Positions 52,247-60,439 of a DNA stretch of 64,000 bases are shown here, piece by piece. The position numbers and the translations under genes are program-made. Below the pieces are notes generated by a model that saw only the letters and a program-made list of their open reading frames with translations, was not told the DNA's origin and did no database searches. The stretch's first letter is position 1, and every line of letters starts with the position of its first letter. The DNA comes from UBA8752 sp036159995. GTDB taxonomy: Bacteria > Bacteroidota > Bacteroidia > Flavobacteriales_D > Sanyastnellaceae. The stretch spans positions 88,192 through 152,191 of the forward strand of contig JAYYEI010000047.1 in NCBI GenBank assembly GCA_036159995.1, given 5' to 3'.

Positions 52247-54622
52247 ATGTATGTCGTCAAGCGGGATGGACGCCGGGAACAGGTCCAATTCGACAAGATC
52301 ACCGCTCGGGTGAAGAAGCTCTGTTACAGTCTTCACGAGAACGTGGACCCGGTCTCCGTGGCCATGCGGGTCATCGAGGGCGTTTATGACGGGGTCACCA
52401 CCTCCGAGCTCGACAACCTCGCCGCCGAGGTGGCCGCCACCAATGCAGTAAATCACCCGGACTACGCCCAACTGGCTTCCCGGATTGCCGTCTCCAACCT
52501 GCACAAGACGACCAAAAAGTCGTTCACCGAGGTGATGCGCGACCTCCACACCTACAAGGACCCGGTGACCGGGGAGAACGCCAGCCTCGTCGCCGACGAC
52601 GTCATGGAGATCATCGAGGCCAACTCCGAAGAGCTGGACTCCGCCATCATCTACGACCGCGATTTCAGCTACGACTACTTCGGATTCAAGACGCTCGAGC
52701 GCTCCTACCTGCTCAAGCTCGACGGCGAAGTGGCCGAACGCCCGCAACAAATGCTGATGCGCGTCTCCGTCGGCATCCACAAGGATGACATCGAGAGCGC
52801 AATCAAGACCTACAACCTGATGTCCGAGGGCTGGTTTACCCACGCCACTCCGACCTTGTTCAACGCCGGCACGCCCAAGCCGCAGATGTCCAGCTGCTTC
52901 CTGCTGACCATGCAAGAAGACAGCATCAGCGGCATCTACGACACACTCAAGCAGTGCGCCAAGATTTCGCAGAACGCCGGCGGCATCGGCCTCGCCATCC
53001 ACGACATCCGCGCCACCGGATCCTACATCCGTGGCACGAACGGAACGTCCAACGGCATTGTCCCAATGCTCCGCGTGTTCAATGACACGGCCCGCTATGT
53101 GGACCAGGGCGGCGGCAAGCGCAAGGGCTCCTTCGCCGTTTACATCGAGCCTTGGCATGCTGACGTCTTCGATTTCCTCGACCTCAAGAAGAACCACGGA
53201 AAGGAGGAGCAGCGCGCCCGCGACCTGTTCTACGCCCTCTGGACGCCGGACCTCTTCATGAAGCGCGTCGAGGAGGATGGCGATTGGACCCTGATGTGCC
53301 CGAACGAGTGCCCGGGACTGACCGACAGCTGGGGAGCCGAGTTCGAGGCCCTGTACGAGAAGTACGAGGCCGAGGGCAAGGGACGCAAGACCATCAAGGC
53401 CCAGGAGCTCTGGTTCAAGATTGTCGAGAACCAGATCGAGACGGGGGTGCCGTACATGCTCTACAAGGACGCCGCCAACAGCAAGTCCAACCAGCAGAAC
53501 CTCGGCACCATCCGCAGCTCCAACCTCTGCACGGAAATCATCGAGTACACCTCCAAGGACGAGGTGGCCGTCTGCAACCTGGCGTCCATCGCCCTGCCGA
53601 AGTTCGTCACCGAGGAAGGAGAGTTCGACCATGACAAGCTGTTCGAGGTGACCTACCAGGTGACCAAGAACCTGAACCGCGTCATCGACCGGAACTATTA
53701 CCCGATTCCGGAGGCCCGCAACTCCAACATGCGCCACCGTCCCGTGGGACTCGGCGTGCAGGGCTTGGCCGATGCCTTCATCATGATGCGCTACCCCTTC
53801 GATTCGGAGGAGGCCCGCCAGCTCAACAAGGACGTCTTCGAGACCATCTACTACGCCGCCTGCTGCGCGTCCAAGGACATGGCCATCGAAGAGGGACCGT
53901 ACGAGAGTTTCAAGGGATCACCGGCTTCCAAAGGCCAGCTCCAGTTCGACATGTGGGGGGTCACCCCGAGCGACCGCTGGGAGTGGGACGTCCTGAAAGA
54001 GGAAATCATGGACAAGGGCATGCGCAACAGCCTGCTCGTCGCCCCGATGCCCACGGCCTCCACGGCCCAGATCCTCGGCAACAACGAGTGCTTTGAGCCC
54101 TACACGTCCAACATCTACACGCGCCGCACGCTGAGCGGGGAGTTCATCGTGGTCAACAACCACCTGCTCCGCGACCTCACCAAGCTCGGCTTGTGGGATG
54201 CGGACATGAAGAACCAGCTCATCGCCGCCAACGGATCCATCCAGAACATCCCGAACATTCCGGAGAACCTGAAGCAGCTCTACCGCACGGCCTGGGAGAT
54301 TTCTCAGCGCGCCATCCTCGACATGGCCGCCGACCGCGGAGCCTACATCTGTCAGTCCCAGTCGCTGAACGTGTTCATGGAGAACGCCAACGCGCCGAAA
54401 CTGACGTCGATGCACTTCCACGCGTGGCGCTCCGGCCTCAAGACCGGCATGTACTACCTCCGCACGAAGGCCGCCACGGACGCCATCAAGTTCACGGTGG
54501 ACAAGAAGTACAAGGAGCAGCCCACCGAGGCCGCCAAAGAGGTCACCGAGATGACCCACGAGGAGCAGGTCGCCGCCTGTTCCATCGAAAACGGCCCCGA
54601 CTGCGAAATGTGCAGCGGCTGA
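52247..54622 (+). CDS. nrdA: Ribonucleoside-diphosphate reductase, large subunit
   Basis: A 791-residue class I RNR large subunit that reduces ribonucleotides. The start is ATG 52247 (MYVVKRDGRREQVQFDKITA), which begins an N-terminal ATP-cone (about 1-95), so the enzyme should be under dATP control. Active-site features: Cys in PKPQMSSCFLL, the catalytic Asn-Cys-Glu in RSSNLCTEIIEY, and the second cysteine in VAVCNLASIALPKF. The C-terminus CEMCSG supplies the redox-active Cys pair. In-frame non-ATG starts upstream were rejected because the family starts at the ATP-cone. A strong terminator follows. Confidence 0.96.
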   Translation: MYVVKRDGRREQVQFDKITARVKKLCYSLHENVDPVSVAMRVIEGVYDGVTTSELDNLAAEVAATNAVNHPDYAQLASRIAVSNLHKTTKKSFTEVMRDLHTYKDPVTGENASLVADDVMEIIEANSEELDSAIIYDRDFSYDYFGFKTLERSYLLKLDGEVAERPQQMLMRVSVGIHKDDIESAIKTYNLMSEGWFTHATPTLFNAGTPKPQMSSCFLLTMQEDSISGIYDTLKQCAKISQNAGGIGLAIHDIRATGSYIRGTNGTSNGIVPMLRVFNDTARYVDQGGGKRKGSFAVYIEPWHADVFDFLDLKKNHGKEEQRARDLFYALWTPDLFMKRVEEDGDWTLMCPNECPGLTDSWGAEFEALYEKYEAEGKGRKTIKAQELWFKIVENQIETGVPYMLYKDAANSKSNQQNLGTIRSSNLCTEIIEYTSKDEVAVCNLASIALPKFVTEEGEFDHDKLFEVTYQVTKNLNRVIDRNYYPIPEARNSNMRHRPVGLGVQGLADAFIMMRYPFDSEEARQLNKDVFETIYYAACCASKDMAIEEGPYESFKGSPASKGQLQFDMWGVTPSDRWEWDVLKEEIMDKGMRNSLLVAPMPTASTAQILGNNECFEPYTSNIYTRRTLSGEFIVVNNHLLRDLTKLGLWDADMKNQLIAANGSIQNIPNIPENLKQLYRTAWEISQRAILDMAADRGAYICQSQSLNVFMENANAPKLTSMHFHAWRSGLKTGMYYLRTKAATDAIKFTVDKKYKEQPTEAAKEVTEMTHEEQVAACSIENGPDCEMCSG

Positions 54623-54649
54623 TCCACGCGATCGACGAACCAGACCAGG

Positions 54650-54684
54650 AAGGCGGGCCCATTGCGGTCCGCCTTCTTCATTTT
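54650..54684 (+). terminator. Intrinsic terminator after nrdA
   Basis: AAGGCGGGCC (54650-54659) pairs with GGTCCGCCTT (54666-54675; one G-T pair) around a CATTGC loop, followed by CTTCATTTT. It lies 27 bases after the nrdA stop. The tail CATTTTG also resembles a weak -7 box 55 bases upstream of hemA. Confidence 0.8.
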
Positions 54685-54740
54685 GTGCTTGTTGTGACGC
54701 ACATCATGCGCTCCGATGACGTCCATGGGCGGGAGTCGGC

Positions 54741-56000
54741 ATGCGTGTGCGACCTTTGGCACCAGTGAAGCAGGAGCACCTCCATATCGTTTCCCTGAAC
54801 CACAGGAACACCACCATCGACCAGGTGGGCCGCCTGCACGTGCCCGAGGACCGGCAGCAGGCCTTCCTGACGGGCCTCAAGGAACAGCTCGGCGTGCAGG
54901 GCATCGCGTACCTCACCACCTGCAACCGGGTGGAGTTCATGATGGTCGATGAAGCCTACTTCTGCATGGGCCGGCTCCAGCAGCTCTTCCAGACCTTCCA
55001 GCCCAATGAGGAAGACATGCGCACCCTGATGGCCAGCGCCATGGTGCTCCATGGAGAAGAAGCCGTCCGCCATCTGCTCCGCGTCACCGCCGGACTGGAA
55101 TCCATGGTCCTCGGAGAACGGGAGATCCTCACGCAAGTCCGGTCGGCCATGGAACGCTCGCGCGAATGGAAGCTCGCCGGCGACCAGCTCCGCATCACCG
55201 AACGCATCGCCGTGGAGACCGCCAAGCAAGTCTTCACGGAAACCGACATTGCCCGCAACAGCGTCTCGGTCAACGCCCTCGGATGGAAGGCCTTCCTCGA
55301 ACGGGGCCTGGCCAAGGACGCTCCCGTGCTGATGATCGGTGCGGGCCAGACCCACGCCAACATCGCCCGTTACCTGGTCAAGCAAGGACACACAGCGGTG
55401 CGCGTCCTGAACCGCACAGAAGACAAGGCCCGGGACCTTGCTGAGCCCCGTGGCTGGGAATGGGGGGCCCTCGACCAACTCCACGACTCCCTCGCCGCGG
55501 GTCCCGCCGCCATCTTCCTCTGCACAGGCAGCGAGTCTCCCGTGCTCGGAGACGCCGAGGCCGCGCTGCTCCCCGAAGGCCGCACGTTCCTGCTCGACCT
55601 CTCCGTCCCGACCGGTGTGAGCCCCGCCCTTCGAAACCGACCAGACCTCGACCTCGTCGACATCGCCGCCCTCAAGCCCATTGCCGACCGCAATGCAGAA
55701 GGCCGCCGGTCCGCCCTTGGCGACTGCCAGCGCATCGTGGATGCCGCCGTCACCGAGCTGACCACCCGCCTCCAGCAGCGGGAAGTGGAACTCGCCCTCA
55801 AGGAATTGCCCACCTTGCTCGCCGCCGTCCGGAACACCGCCCTCGGCGAGGTCTTCGCGGACGAACTCGCCGAACTGGATGGCGACACCCGCAACCTGGT
55901 GGACCGCATCGTGGCCTACCTCGAGAAGAAGTACGTCTCGGTGCCCATGAAATTGGCCCGTGAAGCCGTGCTCGAGCAACTCGACAAGCCCGGAAGCTGA
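54741..56000 (+). CDS. hemA: Glutamyl-tRNA reductase
   Basis: A 419-residue enzyme reducing glutamyl-tRNA(Glu) to glutamate-1-semialdehyde, the first committed C5-pathway step. The catalytic cysteine is Cys61 in AYLTTCNRVEFMMV. Other marks: VTAGLESMVLGEREILTQV, NSVSVNALGWKAFLE and the NADPH-binding VLMIGAGQTHANIARYL near residue 195. The start ATG 54741 leaves about 12 residues before the conserved HIVSLNHRNT strand, which is normal. hemCD starts 4 bases after the stop, so the two form an operon. Free heme commonly controls this enzyme, but no degron is obvious here. Confidence 0.96.
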   Translation: MRVRPLAPVKQEHLHIVSLNHRNTTIDQVGRLHVPEDRQQAFLTGLKEQLGVQGIAYLTTCNRVEFMMVDEAYFCMGRLQQLFQTFQPNEEDMRTLMASAMVLHGEEAVRHLLRVTAGLESMVLGEREILTQVRSAMERSREWKLAGDQLRITERIAVETAKQVFTETDIARNSVSVNALGWKAFLERGLAKDAPVLMIGAGQTHANIARYLVKQGHTAVRVLNRTEDKARDLAEPRGWEWGALDQLHDSLAAGPAAIFLCTGSESPVLGDAEAALLPEGRTFLLDLSVPTGVSPALRNRPDLDLVDIAALKPIADRNAEGRRSALGDCQRIVDAAVTELTTRLQQREVELALKELPTLLAAVRNTALGEVFADELAELDGDTRNLVDRIVAYLEKKYVSVPMKLAREAVLEQLDKPGS

Positions 56001-56004
56001 CCGC

Positions 56005-57522
56005 ATGGCCGATTCCCCCCATTTCCGCATCGGCACCCGGGGCAGCGACCTCGCGATGTGGCAGGCCCACCACGTCCGCGACCTGATCCTCGCCCACGGC
56101 GGCACGTGCGACATCACCGTCCTCTCCACCCAAGGCGACCGCGAACAGGTCCAGGCCTTCGAGAAGCTGGAGGGCAAGGGCTTCTTCACCAAGGAAATCG
56201 AGCAGGCCCTCCTCGAAGACCGCATCGACCTTGCCGTCCACAGCCACAAGGACCTCGAGACCCGGCAACCGGATGGCCTCTGCATCGCCGCCGTCCCTGA
56301 GCGAGCTGCAGCCGAAGACGTCCTCCTGATCCATCCCCGAGCCCACCGTTCCGCCCCCTGGCTCCCACTCCTTTCCGGAGCCGTCGTCGGCACCTCCTCG
56401 GTCCGCCGCCGAGACCAGTTGCTCCTGCTCCGGCCTGACCTCGACATCCAGCCCCTGCGCGGCAATGTGCCCACCCGGGTCCAACGCCTGAAGGAGGGAC
56501 GCTACGATGCCATCGTGCTCGCCGCAGCCGGACTCGACCGGCTTGACCTCGACCTGGGCGACCTGCTGACCGTCCGGATGGACCCACGACACTTCGTTCC
56601 GGCTCCCGCCCAAGGCGCCCTCGCCCTGCAAATGCGGGAAAACGACGGCCGAGTCGAATGGCTCTCCCAACTCAGCGCACCGGACGTCCCCGAAGCCATT
56701 GAGGCGGAACGCTCCGTCCTCCGTGCGTTGGAAGGCGGGTGTCAACTGCCCTTCGGGGCCCACCAACCGACCCCCGATGCCCTCCTCCGCTGCTTCCTTC
56801 AAACCGAGCAGGGACCCCGGCGCATCGTCGCCCCCAGCGCCCAAGAGGCCCTCGATCGCCTCGAGGATCAGCCCTCCCGCCGCCTCATTATCACCCGCGT
56901 CCCCAAGCCGGGAGATGCCCTTCACCGCCTGGCGACGGGGTCGGGGCATGAGCTCATCGAGTGGCCCGCCGCACTGCCAATTCCCCTGACCGATTCGACA
57001 TTCCCTCCTTCGGATATCCAATGGATCTGGCTCGGCAGTCCCGGCGCCGCCAGAGTGATGGCCAAGTGGCTGGTCGACCACCCGCACATCCACATCGCCA
57101 CCGCAGGCCCCGGCACGGCCGATGCCCTCTCCGAGGAACTGAAACAGCGGATTGCCCACTGCGGAAATGGCGAGCCTCAAGGCGCTATGGACACCTTCCT
57201 GAAGGGCCGAACGGAAGGGGAAGCTGTCGGCCTCCCGCACAGTGAGGTGAGCCTCCGACGATGGGAGAACGTCGACACGCTGGCGGAGCTCCATCCATGG
57301 GTGGCCTACACCATGGAACCGAACGAGGAAATTCCGCCGGGCGGAGATGTGGTCTGCTTCACCTCCCCCTCGAATGTCCGGGCTTGGACGGGCACGGAAC
57401 CCGAGCGAATCGTGGCCCTCGGCACCACCACATCAGAGGCGCTCACCGAGCGGGGATGGGCCCATCAGGTGGCCGAACACCCCGATGCCTTCGGTGTCTG
57501 GGAGGCCCTGCAGGAGTGCTGA
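56005..57522 (+). CDS. hemC: Porphobilinogen deaminase fused to uroporphyrinogen-III synthase (HemC-HemD)
   Basis: A 505-residue bifunctional protein. Residues 1-290 are HemC: FRIGTRGSDLAMWQAHHV, DLAVHSHKDLETRQPDGL, GTSSVRRRDQLLLLRPDL, and the dipyrromethane-cofactor Cys246 in ALEGGCQLPFGAHQ. From about 292 (RLIITRVPKPGDALHRL) to the end is a HemD-type region with DIQWIWLGSPGAARVMAKWL, IATAGPGTADAL and VVCFTSPSNVRAWTG, the last being the diagnostic TSPSxVR motif of uroporphyrinogen-III synthase. There is no stop between the two parts. The start ATG at 56005 follows hemA by 4 bases. Confidence 0.93.
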   Translation: MADSPHFRIGTRGSDLAMWQAHHVRDLILAHGGTCDITVLSTQGDREQVQAFEKLEGKGFFTKEIEQALLEDRIDLAVHSHKDLETRQPDGLCIAAVPERAAAEDVLLIHPRAHRSAPWLPLLSGAVVGTSSVRRRDQLLLLRPDLDIQPLRGNVPTRVQRLKEGRYDAIVLAAAGLDRLDLDLGDLLTVRMDPRHFVPAPAQGALALQMRENDGRVEWLSQLSAPDVPEAIEAERSVLRALEGGCQLPFGAHQPTPDALLRCFLQTEQGPRRIVAPSAQEALDRLEDQPSRRLIITRVPKPGDALHRLATGSGHELIEWPAALPIPLTDSTFPPSDIQWIWLGSPGAARVMAKWLVDHPHIHIATAGPGTADALSEELKQRIAHCGNGEPQGAMDTFLKGRTEGEAVGLPHSEVSLRRWENVDTLAELHPWVAYTMEPNEEIPPGGDVVCFTSPSNVRAWTGTEPERIVALGTTTSEALTERGWAHQVAEHPDAFGVWEALQEC

Positions 57523-57579
57523 GTCTGTCGCTGCCCAAAGGGCCCGGGCGCGGGCTTTCTTCCTCATTTGGCCCGGAGT

Positions 57580-57610
57580 TTTCAACCCCGCGGGAAATCA
57601 CGTATCTTCG
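57580..57610 (+). promoter_or_regulatory. Promoter of rplU-rpmA
   Basis: TTTC (57580-57583), 19 bases, then TATCTTCG (57603-57610). This fits the Bacteroidota -33/-7 layout (TTTG, 19-21 bases, TAnnTTTG) with one change in each box. The rplU ATG is 27 bases further on. Confidence 0.55.
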
Positions 57611-57637
57611 CACCCCTTTAAAAACAGAGGTTTCATC

Positions 57638-58219
57638 ATGTACGCCATCGTAGAAATTGCAGGGCACCAATACAAGGTTCAGCAAGATCAGCGGCTCTAT
57701 GTGAACCGTCTCAAGGACGATGAAGGCGCAAAAGTCAGCTTTGACCGCGTTCTCCTCGTCGATGACGGATCCAAAGTGACCGTTGGCGCCCCCGCAGTCC
57801 CCGGCGCAGCCGTGAATGCCACGGTTGAACGCCACCTGAAAGGTGACAAGGTGCTGGTCTTCAAAAAGAAGCGGCGCAAGGGTTACCAAAAGATGAACGG
57901 ATTCCGTCCGTCCCTCACCGAGCTGGTCATCAAGGACATCGCCCTCGGCGGTAAGGCCAAGAAGGCCGCTCCGAAGAAGGCGGAGGCCGGTGACGAGAAG
58001 GCAGAAGCCAAGCCAGCAGCCAAGAAGCCGGCCGCCAAGAAGGCCGCTCCGAAGAAGGATGCAGCCGACAAGCCGGCAGCCAAAAAGCCGGCAGCCAAAA
58101 AGCCGGCAGCCAAGAAGCCGGCCGCTAAGAAGGCCGCTCCGAAGAAGGATGCAGCCAAGAAGCCGGCCGCCAAGAAGGCCGCTCCGAAGAAGAAGGCTGA
58201 GGACAAAGGAGAAGAATAA
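57638..58219 (+). CDS. rplU: Ribosomal protein L21 with long Lys/Ala/Pro C-terminal tail
   Basis: A 193-residue L21, against about 100-105 residues for the usual protein. The core (1-105) is normal: MYAIVEIAGHQYKVQQDQRL, GAPAVPGAAVNATVERHLKG and KVLVFKKKRRKGYQKMNGFR. The tail (106-193) is made of repeats such as KKAAPKKDAA and KPAAKKPAAKKPAAKK, ending KKKAEDKGEE. It is strongly basic with an acidic stretch near 112-122, and resembles histone-H1-like tails. The DNA beneath it is a set of imperfect direct repeats. rpmA follows after 15 bases in the usual operon. Confidence 0.96.
   Translation: MYAIVEIAGHQYKVQQDQRLYVNRLKDDEGAKVSFDRVLLVDDGSKVTVGAPAVPGAAVNATVERHLKGDKVLVFKKKRRKGYQKMNGFRPSLTELVIKDIALGGKAKKAAPKKAEAGDEKAEAKPAAKKPAAKKAAPKKDAADKPAAKKPAAKKPAAKKPAAKKAAPKKDAAKKPAAKKAAPKKKAEDKGEE
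57953..58205 (+). repeat. Coding repeats in the L21 tail
   Basis: Short imperfect direct repeats, in frame, encoding AAKKPAAKK and AAPKK units; a 15-base unit recurs back to back around 58074-58120. Slipped-strand changes could vary the tail length between strains. Confidence 0.8.
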
Positions 58220-58234
58220 ACAAACCCCAGAACC

Positions 58235-58498
58235 ATGGCTCACAAAAAGGCGGCGGCCTCAACCAAGAACGGCCGCGAATCAGAAAGCAAACGACTGGGC
58301 GTCAAGATTTACGGCGGCCAAGCATGCATCGCAGGCAACATCCTCGTTCGCCAGCGCGGCACGCAACACCACCCCGGCAACAATGTCGGCATCGGCAAGG
58401 ACCACACCCTCTACGCCCTCACGGATGGCGTGGTGGAGTTCCGCCGTCGCCGCGGCAACAAGAGCTTCGTCTCCGTCGTCCCGGCGGCCGAGGCCTGA
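58235..58498 (+). CDS. rpmA: Ribosomal protein L27
   Basis: An 87-residue L27 of the large ribosomal subunit, sited near the peptidyl-transferase centre. It begins MAHKKAAASTKNGRESESKR, the standard N-terminus without the cleaved Firmicutes extension, and includes QRGTQHHPGNNVGIGKDHTL and ALTDGVVEF. Order rplU-rpmA is conserved. A terminator-like hairpin starts about 50 bases after the stop. Confidence 0.97.
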   Translation: MAHKKAAASTKNGRESESKRLGVKIYGGQACIAGNILVRQRGTQHHPGNNVGIGKDHTLYALTDGVVEFRRRRGNKSFVSVVPAAEA

Positions 58499-58546
58499 TT
58501 CCGTTCACAACGGATACGAAATCGGCACCCCTTTCGGTGCCCAGGG

Positions 58547-58588
58547 CGGTGCCCTCACCTGAAAAGGCGGGGGCACCGTCGTATTTTT
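58547..58588 (+). terminator. Terminator of rplU-rpmA overlapping the serS promoter
   Basis: CGGTGCCC (58547-58554) pairs with GGGCACCG (58571-58578); an inner CCT/AGG pair around GAAA extends the stem. It is followed by TCGTATTTTT. A smaller hairpin, GGCACC/GGTGCC (58524-58529 / 58536-58541), precedes it. The T run lies within the candidate serS -7 box. Confidence 0.65.
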
Positions 58589-58589
58589 A
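58582..58589 (+). promoter_or_regulatory. Putative -7 box of serS
   Basis: TATTTTTA (one base off TAnnTTTG), 6 bases before the serS ATG at 58596 and inside the T tract of the preceding terminator. Confidence 0.4.
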
Positions 58590-58595
58590 CACGCC

Positions 58596-59867
58596 ATGTT
58601 GACCCTTCAGGCCCTCCGTCACGATCGTCCCGCCGTTGAGGCAGCGCTTGCCAAGCGTGGCCTCGACGCCGCGCCCCTGCTGGACCAGATCCTCGAACTC
58701 GACCTGCAGCGCCGCACCACCCAAAAGGAGGTGGACGACCTGAAGGCCGAGCAGAATGCGGCGAGCCGGGCGATCGGCGACCTCTTCAAGGCCGGCAAAA
58801 AAGAGGAGGCGGAAGCCCGACGGGCCGAAGTGGGCTCGCTCAAGGAGCGCATCCAAACCCTCGACGAGAAGCAGAAGTCCCTCATGCAACAACAGGAGGA
58901 CGCCCTGCTCGAGTTGCCCAACCGGCCCCATGACAGCGTTCCCTCCGGCCAGAGTGAAGAGGACAATGAAGTTGTGGCCGAAGAAGGCGACAAGCCCAAC
59001 CTTGGTGATAGCGCCAAGCCCCACTGGGAGCTCGCCGACCAATACAAGCTGATCGACTTCGAGGCGGGCGTCAAAATTTCCGGCGCCGGCTTCCCGGTCT
59101 ACCGCGGCAAGGGCGCCAAACTCCAGCGCGCCCTCATCCAGTTCTTCCTCGACAGGGCAGACGCGGCCGGCTATGAGGAGTTCATCCCGCCCCATGTGGT
59201 CAATGCCGATTCCGGCCGGGGGACCGGACAACTGCCCGACAAGGAGGGCCAGATGTACCACTGCACGGAGGATGACCTCTACCTCATTCCGACGGCCGAG
59301 GTGCCGTTGACCAACCTGTACCGCGGCGACCTGTTCAAATGCGATGACTTGCCCATCCAACTCTGCGGCTACACGCCATGCTTCCGGCGCGAAGCCGGCT
59401 CTTACGGGAAGGACGTGCGCGGCCTAAACCGCCTTCACCAATTCGACAAGGTGGAGATTGTTCGCTTCGAAAAGCCGGAGAACAGCTATGCCGCCCTTGA
59501 TGGCATGGTCGAGCATGTCCGGGGGCTCCTGCGCGAGCTTGAACTGCCGTTCCGGACCCTGCGCCTTTGCGGCGGCGACCTCGGGTTCACCTCCGCGCTC
59601 ACGTACGACCTGGAAGTCTGGTCAGCCGCCCAGGGGCGGTGGCTGGAAGTCTCGAGCGTGTCCAACTTCGAGACGTACCAAGCCAACCGCCTGCAGTGCC
59701 GTTTCCGCAACGCCGACGGCAAGCCTGAACTCGTCCACACCCTGAATGGCAGCGCCCTGGCCCTGCCGCGCATTGTCGCTGCTCTGCTGGAAAACCACCA
59801 GACAGCCGACGGCATCCGCATCCCGGCCGCCCTCCAACCCTACACCGGATTCGACCGCATCGCATGA
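58596..59867 (+). CDS. serS: Seryl-tRNA synthetase
   Basis: A 423-residue class II synthetase. The N-terminal coiled-coil arm (about 30-100) begins with RRTTQKEVDDLKAEQNAASR. Catalytic motif 2 is CFRREAGSYGKDVRGLNRLH with KVEIV after it, and motif 3 is LNGSALALPRIVAALLENHQ. TAEVPLTNLYRGD binds the serine substrate. Length and order are standard. The last 4 bases (ATGA) overlap the start of the lipoprotein gene. Confidence 0.97.
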   Translation: MLTLQALRHDRPAVEAALAKRGLDAAPLLDQILELDLQRRTTQKEVDDLKAEQNAASRAIGDLFKAGKKEEAEARRAEVGSLKERIQTLDEKQKSLMQQQEDALLELPNRPHDSVPSGQSEEDNEVVAEEGDKPNLGDSAKPHWELADQYKLIDFEAGVKISGAGFPVYRGKGAKLQRALIQFFLDRADAAGYEEFIPPHVVNADSGRGTGQLPDKEGQMYHCTEDDLYLIPTAEVPLTNLYRGDLFKCDDLPIQLCGYTPCFRREAGSYGKDVRGLNRLHQFDKVEIVRFEKPENSYAALDGMVEHVRGLLRELELPFRTLRLCGGDLGFTSALTYDLEVWSAAQGRWLEVSSVSNFETYQANRLQCRFRNADGKPELVHTLNGSALALPRIVAALLENHQTADGIRIPAALQPYTGFDRIA

Positions 59868-60439
59868 CGGGTCGGCTCTGCCTTTTCTCCCTGGTCCTGC
59901 TGACCGCCTGTGGCCCGAAACCCGGGACCCGTCACCTCGCCCCCCTCGAACAGGCGCTCCACCAGGTCGACAGCGCCGCTGCCATCTACGAGCAGGCCCC
60001 ACACGCTGCCGCCGGACCGGCCCACGCCCGGGTAGACAGCGCCCTCGCCATCGTGGAGGCCCGCCTTCAGGGGTTTGCGGTCAACCTCGAACAGGGAAAG
60101 CCCTTTTCCCAACTCGATGAGCGGCGACGGATGCTCAAGCGCCAGCCCGGACGCCACCGCCGCATCTCCCAGGAAATTGACCGGACCCAGCGCCAGATCG
60201 GCCTTCTGATCGAAGCCATTGTCGACGGGGCCAAGGTGGACGCCCTCGGCGAACCCATCGACACGGCCTACTTCCGGCAGGCGGCCGAAGACGAGCTGCG
60301 CATTTCCAGTCACCTCATCGAGGAAATGGACATCGCCCTCGATTTCCTCGAGAAGGGCCTGCGCGACCTCGATGGCCTGATCCGCCGTGCGGACTCCGCC
60401 TCCATTGCCCTGACCACACCCCCGGAACCCCCCATCTGA
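59864..60439 (+). CDS. Predicted lipoprotein of unknown function
   Basis: A 191-residue lipoprotein: MTGRLCLFSLVLLTACGPKP has a lipobox LTAC with Cys16. The rest is mostly helical with heptad-like stretches at about 60-110 and 135-180 (ELRISSHLIEEMDIALDF), suggesting a coiled coil. I do not recognise a family. Its start overlaps serS (ATGA) and its stop overlaps the TPR gene (TGATG), so the three are read together; an envelope role alongside the TPR protein is a reasonable guess. Confidence 0.75.
   Translation: MTGRLCLFSLVLLTACGPKPGTRHLAPLEQALHQVDSAAAIYEQAPHAAAGPAHARVDSALAIVEARLQGFAVNLEQGKPFSQLDERRRMLKRQPGRHRRISQEIDRTQRQIGLLIEAIVDGAKVDALGEPIDTAYFRQAAEDELRISSHLIEEMDIALDFLEKGLRDLDGLIRRADSASIALTTPPEPPI

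Noticed and set aside
57953..58205. CRISPR-like or satellite repeat
   Set aside because: The repeats are in frame within rplU, vary by codon and have no spacers; they encode the Lys/Ala/Pro tail.
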